A stretch of 38,346 nt of DNA from positions 1 through 38,346 of the forward strand of contig CABZCA010000010.1 in NCBI GenBank assembly GCA_902524115.1, in the 5' to 3' direction. The translations under genes were made by a program, and so were the position numbers. The number at the start of each line of letters is the position of its first letter. The stretch's first letter is position 1. Below are positions 16,669 to 24,602 of the stretch, piece by piece. The notes under the pieces were generated by a model. The model was not told the origin of the DNA. It made no database searches and was given only the letters and a program-made list of their open reading frames with translations. Source of the stretch: an uncultured Pelagibacteraceae bacterium (lineage in GTDB: Bacteria > Pseudomonadota > Alphaproteobacteria > Pelagibacterales > Pelagibacteraceae).

Positions 16669-17403
16669 TTAATGGTGTAGATTTAATGCATCATTTAAAT
16701 AAATGCATGTTAAAATTGCAAATACATAAGCTTGAAGAAAAGCAACTAGTATCTCCAAACCTGTAAGTGCAACCGAAAAACTAAGTGGAAGCCATCCACC
16801 TACAATTCCTAAGCTTATAACAAAGCCTCCAAATACCTTCATCATCGTATGACCTGCCATCATATTTGCAAATAGTCTGACCGATAAGCTAATGGGTCTG
16901 CTTAAATATGAGATAATCTCAATAATAACTATTAATGGAAGTAGAACAATCGGAACTCCACTTGGTACAAATAACTTCAAATATCCCAATCCATGTTTCA
17001 TAAATCCAATAATTGTAACTCCGATAAAAATAAATGCTGCAAGCACAAATGTAACTATGATATGGCTTGTGACTGTAAATGCGTAAGGTATCATTCCAAA
17101 CATGTTGCAAAACAGTACAAACATAAATAATGAGAAAATAAATGAAAAGTAGGGTTTTGCTTTTGATCCTGCTGTATCACTAATCATTTTGGCGACAAAG
17201 GAATAACTTAGTTCTGATAGTAATTGTAGTTTATCAGGTATTAGAGTTTTTTTTTTCGCTCCTAGATTAAAAATTATCAAAATAGCTAAAGAACTAATGA
17301 CCATGAATAAACTTGCATTAGTGAAAGAGATATCAACTGAGCCTAATTTAATTTCCGGACCAATTCTATAAACATTAAATTGGTACATTGGATTTGATGC
17401 CAT
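16669..17403 (-). CDS. atpB: ATP synthase F0 subunit a
   Basis: A 244-residue stator channel subunit with about five to six helices. The essential arginine is R176 in LSVRLFANMMAGH (173-185), the most conserved segment of the family, facing the c-ring carboxylate. Q219-type and C-terminal helix residues (LQAYVFAILTCIYL) are also present. It is preceded by atpI with a 9-bp gap and followed by atpE. Confidence 0.96.
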   Translation of the reverse strand: MASNPMYQFNVYRIGPEIKLGSVDISFTNASLFMVISSLAILIIFNLGAKKKTLIPDKLQLLSELSYSFVAKMISDTAGSKAKPYFSFIFSLFMFVLFCNMFGMIPYAFTVTSHIIVTFVLAAFIFIGVTIIGFMKHGLGYLKLFVPSGVPIVLLPLIVIIEIISYLSRPISLSVRLFANMMAGHTMMKVFGGFVISLGIVGGWLPLSFSVALTGLEILVAFLQAYVFAILTCIYLNDALNLHH

Positions 17404-17412
17404 TATATTCTC

Positions 17413-17691
17413 TTATTTTTTTTGCATTTTTTTTGCTGATTTAATCACATTCAAAATTCCTGCAATTACTCCTACAAAAAAAAATATTAAAATTAACCAG
17501 GGCTTAGTACCAAACCAATTGTCTAAAATAAACCCAATAATTGTCCCAACAGCTACCGCTGCAACTAATTCAGTGCTCATTTTAAAAGCATGACCCATTC
17601 CAGATGTTGACGGTTCTTTGCTCTCAGAATATTTGGATTTTGCTTTATTTTTTGCACTTTTAAGGCGAGTTTTAAAATCTTCCTCTTCCAT
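17413..17691 (-). CDS. atpI: ATP synthase accessory protein AtpI
   Basis: A 92-residue protein with a charged N-terminal 40 residues and two membrane helices (about 41-59 and 63-83). It has the AtpI pattern of GFILDN then GTKPW and a glycine-rich second helix (FFFVGVIAGI). AtpI assists c-ring assembly and possibly Mg2+ supply. It begins the F0 set and starts 4 bp after the smc stop, so the F0 genes have no visible private promoter and may depend on transcription through smc or on promoters inside it. Confidence 0.9.
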   Translation of the reverse strand: MEEEDFKTRLKSAKNKAKSKYSESKEPSTSGMGHAFKMSTELVAAVAVGTIIGFILDNWFGTKPWLILIFFFVGVIAGILNVIKSAKKMQKK

Positions 17692-17695
17692 TAGC

Positions 17696-20269
17696 CTAAG
17701 CTACCATGCTCTCAGCTTTTTGAAGGTCAACAGCAACTAGTTGACTTATCCCTTTCTCTGGCATTGTAACCCCATATAATCTATCCATTTTTGACATAGT
17801 TAAAGCATGGTGGGTTACTATTATAAATCTTGTAGAAGTAATCTTTGTCAGTTCATTTAAAAGATTACAAAATCTTGTTACATTTGCATCATCTAGTGGA
17901 GCGTCTACTTCATCTAAAACACAGATTGGTGAGGGGTTAGTTAAAAATACTGCAAATATTAAGGATAATGCTGTTAAAGCTTGTTCACCTCCTGAAAGCA
18001 GAGTAATCGACTGAAGTCTTTTTCCAGGAGGACTTACTAGCATTTCCAAACCAGCATCTAGTGGATCATCAGAGTCTACTAGTTCTAATTTAGCGCTACC
18101 CCCATTAAATAATTTTGTGTAAACCTCATTAAATTTTCTACTCACTCTCTCAAATGCTTCCAATAATCTTTCCCGACCTTTTTGATTAAGTTCCGTTATG
18201 CTCTCCTTTAATTTTAATATTGCTGTAACAAGATCTTGTCTATCTTGTTCCATTTTTTTTATTTCAGTTTTATATTTTTCAGTTTCATCATCTGCTCTTA
18301 AGTTAACAGATCCAAGCTTCTCTCTTTCCCTCTTTTTTTCGTCCAGTAGCTCTTCTTGAGTAACTAAGTCAGGAAATTCAGCATGTTTTCCAAGATTTGA
18401 ATAATTAAGTATATTGTCTTCTTCAACATTTAACTCTGTCATAACTCTTTCCAAAAGATCATTTCTTCTTTTATTTAAACCTTCAATTGTAGCTCCTGAG
18501 CTAGCTTTCTTCTCTCTAATTTCTATTGAACTTTCTTTTGTATTATTCAACTGAATTCTAATTTCTGCAATATTATTATCAATTTTTTCAACTAAAATTT
18601 CATTTTCATTTTTTTCATTTTCCGAAATTCTTAAGTTTTCGGAAATCTTTCCTTTTTTTTCTGCTTGAGATTGAGGTTGTTTTTCTAGAACATTCAATTT
18701 TTCTACAAGTTTATTTTTTCTAGTATTAAGTTCATTTACCATTTTTTCAGAATTAGTTAAAAGATTTTGCCAGCTTTCAAACTCCTGATCAATTATACTT
18801 ATTCGTTCTTTTCTTTTAACAGACTCTTTTTTTATACTTTGGTTTTTACTATAAGTTTCAGCATAGTCATCCTGTAATTTTTTTATTTGATCACTTTTTG
18901 ATGTTAGAGTTAAAATCACATCATCATTCTCAACTTCTTTAACTTTCATAGTTAAATAGGATAAGTTAATTATACATTCATCTAAAATTTTAATTGTCTG
19001 ATGATTTCTATTTTCTGAAATTAGTTTTTTGACTTCTTCGATTTGACTTTTTATGTTGCTTATAATTTCATTATTTTTTTGTAAAGACTCAGCACTAAAA
19101 CTCTCTAATAATGCATCCATTCTATCTTGTTCACTTTTTAATTTTGATTTAGAGTTTTCTAGGTCTTGATTAGAAAGTTTCTCTGTTTCATAATATTTTG
19201 AATCGGTATCGATTAAGATATTTCTCTCCTCTTTTAATCTTTTTTCGTTTGAATTTGCATCAATTACAATGCTTTTTTCTCTATCTATGTCTTCATCTAT
19301 AACTTTTATAGAACTTTTTATTGTATCTATTTCCTCATTTATTCTGGTACTTTCCTCATCTAAAGCTTTCAGTTCAAGGTTTAATCTTTGAATCTTAGAC
19401 AAATTTTCAATATTTTTTTGTCTTATTGGCTCTACTCTTTCAAGTTCATTTTTAATTTTAGTTTCTAGTTCTTCAATTTGTTTATTAAATTCTTCAACTT
19501 TCCCATCGGCCTCATTATTTACTTCATTTTCTAAAGTTATTTCTTTATCAATTTCTAAAAGTCTTAAATAATAAAGCCCTGCCTCAACTTTTTTTATTTC
19601 TTCTGAAATTAATTTATACTTTGCAGCTTCCTCAGCTTGTTTTTCTAAATTTGCTAATTGTTTTTCTTGTTGTCTTCTAAGTTCGTCGGCTCTCTTTAAA
19701 TTATTTTCTGCTGCTCCTAATCTAATTTCTGCTTCATGCCTTCTAACATGCAAACCAGCTATTCCAGCAGCTTCTTCAAGAATAGCTCTTCTATCAGATG
19801 GTTTTGCTGTAACTAATGCTCCAATTCTGCCTTGACTTATTAGCGACGGCGAATGAGCCCCTGTAGATAGATCTGCAAAAAACATTTGTGCATCTTTTGC
19901 TCTAACTTCTTTGTTGTTTATGTAAAACTTTGATCCTTTATCTTTTTCAATCTTTCTTCGAATTTCTATTTCCTCTAGATCGTTGTATTGGTGTGGTCCA
20001 TCCTTATTTTCATTATTCAAGCTTAAAATTACTTCAGCAATATTTTTTGAAGGTTTATTGGATGTGCCTGAAAATATAACATCTTCCATCCCAGACCCTC
20101 TCATACTTTTTGCCGAAGTCTCCCCCATACACCATCTAAGAGATTCAACTATGTTTGACTTGCCACAACCGTTAGGACCAACAATTCCTGTTAGGCCTTT
20201 TTCAATTAAAAAGTTAGTTTTCTCCGCAAAAGACTTAAAGCCATTTAATTGGATTTTTTTAAACTCCAT
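17696..20269 (-). CDS. smc: Compact chromosome-segregation SMC ATPase
   Basis: An 857-residue SMC protein; the bacterial family is usually about 1,150-1,200. All head motifs are present: Walker A GPNGCGKSN (31-39), Q-loop QGRIG (146-150), signature LLSGGEQ (758-763), Walker B CVLDEVDAPLDD (783-794) and an H-loop VTHH (818-821). Between them are two coiled-coil arms (about 180-390 and 460-700). The central part (about 390-460), where a globular glycine-rich hinge of about 150 residues should be, is short, helical and lacks the hinge glycines. The open frame is intact with no sign of a frameshift. It would organise and segregate the chromosome as a dimer, but how it dimerises is unclear. dsbA precedes it by 8 bp. 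Confidence 0.93.
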   Translation of the reverse strand: MEFKKIQLNGFKSFAEKTNFLIEKGLTGIVGPNGCGKSNIVESLRWCMGETSAKSMRGSGMEDVIFSGTSNKPSKNIAEVILSLNNENKDGPHQYNDLEEIEIRRKIEKDKGSKFYINNKEVRAKDAQMFFADLSTGAHSPSLISQGRIGALVTAKPSDRRAILEEAAGIAGLHVRRHEAEIRLGAAENNLKRADELRRQQEKQLANLEKQAEEAAKYKLISEEIKKVEAGLYYLRLLEIDKEITLENEVNNEADGKVEEFNKQIEELETKIKNELERVEPIRQKNIENLSKIQRLNLELKALDEESTRINEEIDTIKSSIKVIDEDIDREKSIVIDANSNEKRLKEERNILIDTDSKYYETEKLSNQDLENSKSKLKSEQDRMDALLESFSAESLQKNNEIISNIKSQIEEVKKLISENRNHQTIKILDECIINLSYLTMKVKEVENDDVILTLTSKSDQIKKLQDDYAETYSKNQSIKKESVKRKERISIIDQEFESWQNLLTNSEKMVNELNTRKNKLVEKLNVLEKQPQSQAEKKGKISENLRISENEKNENEILVEKIDNNIAEIRIQLNNTKESSIEIREKKASSGATIEGLNKRRNDLLERVMTELNVEEDNILNYSNLGKHAEFPDLVTQEELLDEKKREREKLGSVNLRADDETEKYKTEIKKMEQDRQDLVTAILKLKESITELNQKGRERLLEAFERVSRKFNEVYTKLFNGGSAKLELVDSDDPLDAGLEMLVSPPGKRLQSITLLSGGEQALTALSLIFAVFLTNPSPICVLDEVDAPLDDANVTRFCNLLNELTKITSTRFIIVTHHALTMSKMDRLYGVTMPEKGISQLVAVDLQKAESMVA

Positions 20270-20277
20270 TCAATGAC

Positions 20278-20859
20278 TTATATCAGTTTTTCTATATATT
20301 TTTTTAATTTTTTATAGTTGGATGTATTTTCGAACTTTTCACCATTGATTATAAGTGTTGGTGTTGCCTCTATTTTGTAGTTTTTAGCTCCGTTGATTCG
20401 GTCTTCTAAAATAAAATCTTCAATTTTTGAGTCTGCTATACATTTATCAAAATCTAATTTAAAATTTGATTCTTGAATTACCTTCTTTAGATTTTTGTTG
20501 AGATCTTCAATAGTGCTTCCTCTTACCCAGTTACTTTGATTTTTATATAAATGATGAAGTATTTCTGAATTTCCATCATTCTTACAATGAGCTATTTTTG
20601 ATGCATTAAATGCAGCCATATCTAATGGAAAATTTCTAAATTCGATTAAAATTAAACCTTTATCTATAAAATCAGTTTTTAAGCTAGGATAAACATTTTT
20701 ATGGAAATCTGCACAATGACTACATGTTAAAGATTCAAAAACTATAAGTTTTACTTTTGCATCTACATCACCCTCTGTGATCGATTTAATATCTGCTTTT
20801 GCATAAAGGCTAACAAAAAATAAAGATATTATAAATATTTGTATTAATATTTTTTTCAT
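20278..20859 (-). CDS. Periplasmic DsbA-like thiol-disulfide oxidoreductase
   Basis: A 193-residue protein with a signal peptide (about 1-22) and a thioredoxin fold with a DsbA-type insertion. The active-site motif is CSHC (C46, C49) and the cis-proline loop is EATPTL near residue 168. Two extra cysteines (in AHCKND and DKCIAD) lie in the helical insertion, as in several alphaproteobacterial homologues. It probably oxidises or reshuffles disulfides of exported proteins, for example c-type cytochromes or Sco targets. It overlaps the upstream dciA gene by 4 bp. The neighbourhood mutY / DUF721 / DsbA / SMC is typical of alphaproteobacteria. Confidence 0.9.
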   Translation of the reverse strand: MKKILIQIFIISLFFVSLYAKADIKSITEGDVDAKVKLIVFESLTCSHCADFHKNVYPSLKTDFIDKGLILIEFRNFPLDMAAFNASKIAHCKNDGNSEILHHLYKNQSNWVRGSTIEDLNKNLKKVIQESNFKLDFDKCIADSKIEDFILEDRINGAKNYKIEATPTLIINGEKFENTSNYKKLKKYIEKLI

Positions 20860-21335
20860 CTCGATTTTAATAATTTATTTAATTCTAATAGTGAGTGTTT
20901 TATTTTATCATTTTTAATATTGGTAATCTTCTTAATATTTTTATTATTTGTCGCATTATTTATTTTATCTTCTTTAATTTTTTCAAAATCTCCTTCAAAA
21001 GTCTTTAATTTTATATCGTCAACTACATTATAACCAAAAAATATATTCATTTTTTTTATTATTTCTTTTTTAGAGTATTCAAGATCTACTTCATTTCCTC
21101 TTTTGACCATTATGTTTAAACAGCTTCCATTTAATTTAGAATTTTTAAATGATCTTGGATAGGAAACATTAAATAATTCCTTACCGACAAGAAATTTCCA
21201 ATTATCCAAAGTATTTGAATAAATTTGACCTTTTTTATTCAATATTCTTTTTGCTTCTTGGGGCAAAGTATCTTTAAAAGATCTTAGCCCTTGAACAGAT
21301 TTAGTTCTCTGCTTAGTATTATATTTAAAATTCAT
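20856..21335 (-). CDS. DUF721 protein, DciA-like replicative helicase loader candidate
   Basis: A 159-residue protein from the ATG at 21335. The N-terminal half has the DUF721 pattern (L..W..LVG..L....P, then a short strand LNIMVKRG), the fold that in DciA loads the DnaB helicase. The C-terminal 50 residues are Lys/Asn-rich and probably disordered, as in other DciA proteins. An in-frame ATG four codons upstream (21347) would invade mutY; the 21335 start is preferred because it exactly abuts the mutY ATG. The helicase-loading role is known for the family and inferred here. Confidence 0.75.
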   Translation of the reverse strand: MNFKYNTKQRTKSVQGLRSFKDTLPQEAKRILNKKGQIYSNTLDNWKFLVGKELFNVSYPRSFKNSKLNGSCLNIMVKRGNEVDLEYSKKEIIKKMNIFFGYNVVDDIKLKTFEGDFEKIKEDKINNATNNKNIKKITNIKNDKIKHSLLELNKLLKSR

Positions 21336-22322
21336 ATGACAAGCCAAAACATACCAAATAAAATTTTAAATTGGTACGATAATAATAAGAGAGATCTGCC
21401 TTGGCGAAGTAAAGTCTCTAGAGTCCAAAAAGAATACTTTACTTTAGTGAGTGAATTTATGTTGCAGCAAACTCAAGTTAAAACTGTAATACCTTATTTT
21501 GAAAATTTTATTTTTAAAATCCCAGATTTAAAAAGTTTATCAAGAGTTAGAGATGATAAATTGATGAAATGTTGGGAAGGATTAGGGTATTATTCAAGAG
21601 CAAGAAATCTTAAAAAATCAGCAAAAAAAATTATAAATGAATTTAAGGGCCATCTTCCAAAAAATGAGGAAGATTTAAAATCTCTTCCTGGGATCGGAGA
21701 TTATACATCTAAAGCAATTATGGCAATTGCATTCAATAAGAAAATAATTCCTTTAGATGGAAATGTTGAAAGAGTTTTAAAAAGGGTATTTTATTTAAAA
21801 AAAAAAAAAGAAATTTCTAAAGAAAATTTACATAAAAAAAAAACTTTTTTTGAAGAAACAATTAGAGCTAGTGATTACGCTCAAGCTATAATGGAAATAG
21901 GCGCATTAATCTGCAAACCTTCTAATCCACTTTGTGATCAATGTCCCATCTCAACAAGTTGCAAATCCTTTAAAAAAAATGACTTTGAAATAATTAAAAT
22001 TAATAAATTTAATAAACAAAAGTTTTTTGAAGCAAATATTTTTCAAAATAAAAAGAATAATTACTATCTTTTAAAAAACAGAAAATTTAACTTTTTAAAA
22101 GATATGCCTATATTCCCAATGAATGAGATACCTAAGACAAAATTTAAAAATCATTTAGGCAAAAGGATCAATATAAAAATGTCAAATATGGAAATGAGAA
22201 TTGCAATTAATATGAAAAATAATTTACCGGAAAATAGTGATGGATTTTTTATTAATGTTAAAGATTTAAGTAATTGGACTTTACCTTCGTTTACAAAGAA
22301 AATACTTAATAGTATTAAATAA
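21336..22322 (+). CDS. mutY: A/G-specific adenine DNA glycosylase
   Basis: A 328-residue repair enzyme that removes adenine opposite 8-oxoguanine. The catalytic E40 (SEFMLQQTQV), the helix-hairpin-helix LPGIGDYTS (117-125), the catalytic D141 (PLDGNVERV) and the [4Fe-4S] cysteines C193-x6-C200-x2-C203-x5-C209 are all in place. The C-terminal 100 residues correspond to the 8-oxoG-reading domain but are poorly conserved. The ATG at 21336 is chosen because it matches the usual MutY N-terminus; longer readings begin with TTG inside dciA. A run of 13 A lies in the coding sequence at 21797-21809. Confidence 0.95.
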   Translation: MTSQNIPNKILNWYDNNKRDLPWRSKVSRVQKEYFTLVSEFMLQQTQVKTVIPYFENFIFKIPDLKSLSRVRDDKLMKCWEGLGYYSRARNLKKSAKKIINEFKGHLPKNEEDLKSLPGIGDYTSKAIMAIAFNKKIIPLDGNVERVLKRVFYLKKKKEISKENLHKKKTFFEETIRASDYAQAIMEIGALICKPSNPLCDQCPISTSCKSFKKNDFEIIKINKFNKQKFFEANIFQNKKNNYYLLKNRKFNFLKDMPIFPMNEIPKTKFKNHLGKRINIKMSNMEMRIAINMKNNLPENSDGFFINVKDLSNWTLPSFTKKILNSIK

Positions 22323-22326
22323 ATTA

Positions 22327-23457
22327 ATGAAAAAAATTGCAATCATTGGTGGAGGTATATCAGGCTTATATTTTGCAAATCTTTTAAATAATCAAAAAGA
22401 TTTTGAATATAAAATATTTGAAAAAAAAGAAAATTATAATTTCCTTGAAGGTTATGGAATTCAATTATCAGTTAATAGTATAAAATTATTAAATAGTATA
22501 GGATTTAAAAATCTACCTGCATCTGATGTTAACTTTCCTTCAAAAGTTAATTTTATACAAGCAAATAATTCAAAAAAAATCTGTGACATAGATCTTACAC
22601 AATTTAATGATTACTCTAATAGATACACAACACTAAAAAGATCGACATTATTAAAATTCTTATTTCAAAACGTACCAAAAGAAAAAATTAAATTTAATTC
22701 AAATATAACAAAAATAGAAAATTCAAGTGGCCTTTCAGTTACTTTTGGAGATAATAAAAATGAAGAATTTGATTACTTAATTATTTCTGATGGTATTTTT
22801 TCAAAAACAAAGTCATTAATATTGAATGAAATTACAAGTCCAAAATATAATTTTAATGTTGCACTACGAGGTAAATTAAAAGGTTATCATGGTAGTGATA
22901 TTTCAATATATATGGGATCAAATAGTCACTATGTGACCTATCCTGTAAATCAAAATAATGAATATAATTTTGTAGCTATCATAAAAAAAAAATTATCATC
23001 AGATGAATTAAAAAATTATGATTTATTCAAATCTGAAGAATTTTTAGCATCTTTAGTATTAGGTTTGCAAAAAACATCTCAAATAACCGCAGAAAATTTA
23101 AGTGAATTGAAATCATTTCCTGTTTACGTTAGCAACGCCTTTCCAAGTCTTAATAAAAAAAATATATTTTTATCAGGCGATGCTCTATTCACTTTTCCTC
23201 CATCATTTGCTCAAGGAGCTTCCCAAAGCATTGAAACTGCAAACGATATATTAAAAAGTATTTTGAGTGGTACAAATGAATTCTATCAAGAAAGGATTCG
23301 TTGTATTTCTTCTATAAATAATAAATCAAAATTAAACCATTTTTCATTTCACTTATCAAATCCCGTTAATATTTTTATTAGAAATAAAATTTTGAAATAT
23401 CTTTCAAAAAATGAAACATTTCTTGAAAATTATTTGGGCAAAATTTACAGAGCTTAA
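22327..23457 (+). CDS. FAD-dependent monooxygenase, UbiH/salicylate hydroxylase-like
   Basis: A 376-residue class A flavin monooxygenase. It has the N-terminal GGGISG FAD motif (8-13), the DG motif (D155-G156 in IISDGIFSK) and the GD motif GDALFTFPPSFAQGA (284-298), which bind FAD and NAD(P)H. The RSTLLKFLF segment (105-113) also follows the family. The substrate cannot be read from the sequence; ubiquinone ring hydroxylation and aromatic catabolism are both possible. It follows mutY by 4 bp and converges with ccrM with a 4-bp overlap of ends. Confidence 0.85.
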   Translation: MKKIAIIGGGISGLYFANLLNNQKDFEYKIFEKKENYNFLEGYGIQLSVNSIKLLNSIGFKNLPASDVNFPSKVNFIQANNSKKICDIDLTQFNDYSNRYTTLKRSTLLKFLFQNVPKEKIKFNSNITKIENSSGLSVTFGDNKNEEFDYLIISDGIFSKTKSLILNEITSPKYNFNVALRGKLKGYHGSDISIYMGSNSHYVTYPVNQNNEYNFVAIIKKKLSSDELKNYDLFKSEEFLASLVLGLQKTSQITAENLSELKSFPVYVSNAFPSLNKKNIFLSGDALFTFPPSFAQGASQSIETANDILKSILSGTNEFYQERIRCISSINNKSKLNHFSFHLSNPVNIFIRNKILKYLSKNETFLENYLGKIYRA

Positions 23458-24527
23458 TTTGTAGGCCTTAATCTTTGTCTCAAATCATCAATTGGTTTTA
23501 AAGAATTTCCAGATTTATAATGCCAAAAAGTCCATCCGTTACAACTTTCTGCACCAATAATTTTTGCTGCAACTTTATGGATTGAACCCTCTGATTGTTG
23601 ATATTTTATACTTCCATCCACCATAATTTTAGCATTTACTTTTTTCTTTTGATCATAAATTTCTGTTCCAGGTTTAATCAAACCCATTTCAACTAATGAT
23701 CCAAAAGGAATTCTTGGTTTTGATCTATTATTTTGAAGTGTATCCAGATATTCATCTTTTATAACATCTGTATTGTCTAATCTTTTTCTTGTAGCATCAA
23801 AATAATTTTTTTCCTTTTCAATTCCAAAATACTTTCTACCTAATTTTTTAGAAACAACAGCTGTGGTACCTGATCCTAAAAATGGATCTAAAATAAAATC
23901 ATTTTTATTTGATGAGGCTAATATTATTCTATGGAGTAACGCTTCTGGTTTTTGAGTAGAATGGACTTTTTTTCCATTATTTTTTAATCTTTCTTTGCCA
24001 TTACAGATTGGAAGGCTCCATGTAGATCTCATTTGGAGATCATCATTTAAGCATTTCAATGATTGATAATTGAAAGTGTATTTCGACCCTTCACTTTTTG
24101 ATGCCCAAATAAGTGTTTCATGTGCGTTAGTAAACCTTGTTCCCCTAAAATTTGGCATTGGATTATTTTTATTCCAAATTACATCGTTTAGTATCCAAAA
24201 ACCTAAATCTTGGATTGTAGCACCCATTCTAAAAATATTGTGATAACTACCAATTACCCAAATCGATCCATTCTTTTTTAATATTCTCTTACATTCTTTT
24301 AACCAATCAAAAGTAAATTCATCATAACTTTTAAAACTTTCAAATTGATCCCATTTATCGTCTACAGCATCTACTTTAGATGTATCTGGTCTACTCAATT
24401 CTTTTTTTAATTGAAGGTTGTACGGAGGATCAGCAAAAATAAGATCAAAAGTTTCATCAGGAATTTTTTTTAATTCCTTTAAACTATCTCCATTAATAAT
24501 TTTGTTTTTTAAAGTTTGATTACTCAT
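23454..24527 (-). CDS. ccrM: CcrM-type adenine-N6 DNA methyltransferase (predicted GANTC)
   Basis: A 357-residue beta-class methylase. Motif IV DPPY is at 33-36 near the N-terminus, the target-recognition region follows, and the SAM-binding motif DPFLGSGTT (214-222) is C-terminal to it, the order of the beta class. The C-terminal domain (about 272-356, with GLIKPGTEI and GWTFWHY) is the extra DNA-recognition module that distinguishes CcrM from HinfI-like enzymes. CcrM methylates GANTC once per cell cycle and controls alphaproteobacterial replication timing. There is no partner restriction gene nearby. Its promoter contains GANTC sites (see 24541-24569). Confidence 0.95.
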   Translation of the reverse strand: MSNQTLKNKIINGDSLKELKKIPDETFDLIFADPPYNLQLKKELSRPDTSKVDAVDDKWDQFESFKSYDEFTFDWLKECKRILKKNGSIWVIGSYHNIFRMGATIQDLGFWILNDVIWNKNNPMPNFRGTRFTNAHETLIWASKSEGSKYTFNYQSLKCLNDDLQMRSTWSLPICNGKERLKNNGKKVHSTQKPEALLHRIILASSNKNDFILDPFLGSGTTAVVSKKLGRKYFGIEKEKNYFDATRKRLDNTDVIKDEYLDTLQNNRSKPRIPFGSLVEMGLIKPGTEIYDQKKKVNAKIMVDGSIKYQQSEGSIHKVAAKIIGAESCNGWTFWHYKSGNSLKPIDDLRQRLRPTN

Positions 24528-24540
24528 TTTTTAATTATTA

Positions 24541-24569
24541 ATTAGACTCCAGAGTAGAGTCTCCGTCAA
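24541..24569 (-). promoter_or_regulatory. ccrM promoter with embedded GANTC methylation sites
   Basis: On the minus strand TTGACG (24569-24564) and TCTAAT (24546-24541) are separated by exactly 17 bp, a good sigma-70 pair; the start codon is only about 14 nt beyond the -10. A GANTC site overlaps the -10 (24545-24549), a second lies in the spacer (24557-24561), and a third is upstream (24589-24593). The first two form a 6-bp inverted repeat (AGACTC / GAGTCT, 7-bp spacer). Methylation by CcrM, and GcrA-type sensing of it, could therefore control the gene's own transcription, as known in Caulobacter. Confidence 0.65.
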
Positions 24570-24602
24570 CCTGAGATTGAATTATTTTGAGTCTACTTGT
24601 TA

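Noticed and set aside
17696..20269. Short SMC as a frameshifted or truncated pseudogene.
   Set aside because: The frame is continuous with both ATPase halves intact and coiled-coil arms of roughly matching length, so it appears functional but compact.
23454..24527. Restriction-modification system containing the methylase.
   Set aside because: Neighbours are a flavin monooxygenase and rnhB, no endonuclease is present, and the C-terminal domain is of the CcrM type; it is best read as an orphan cell-cycle methylase.
24544..24562. AGACTC / GAGTCT inverted repeat as a terminator for rnhB.
   Set aside because: There is no following U-run, the stem is short, and the repeat is explained by two GANTC sites within the ccrM promoter.
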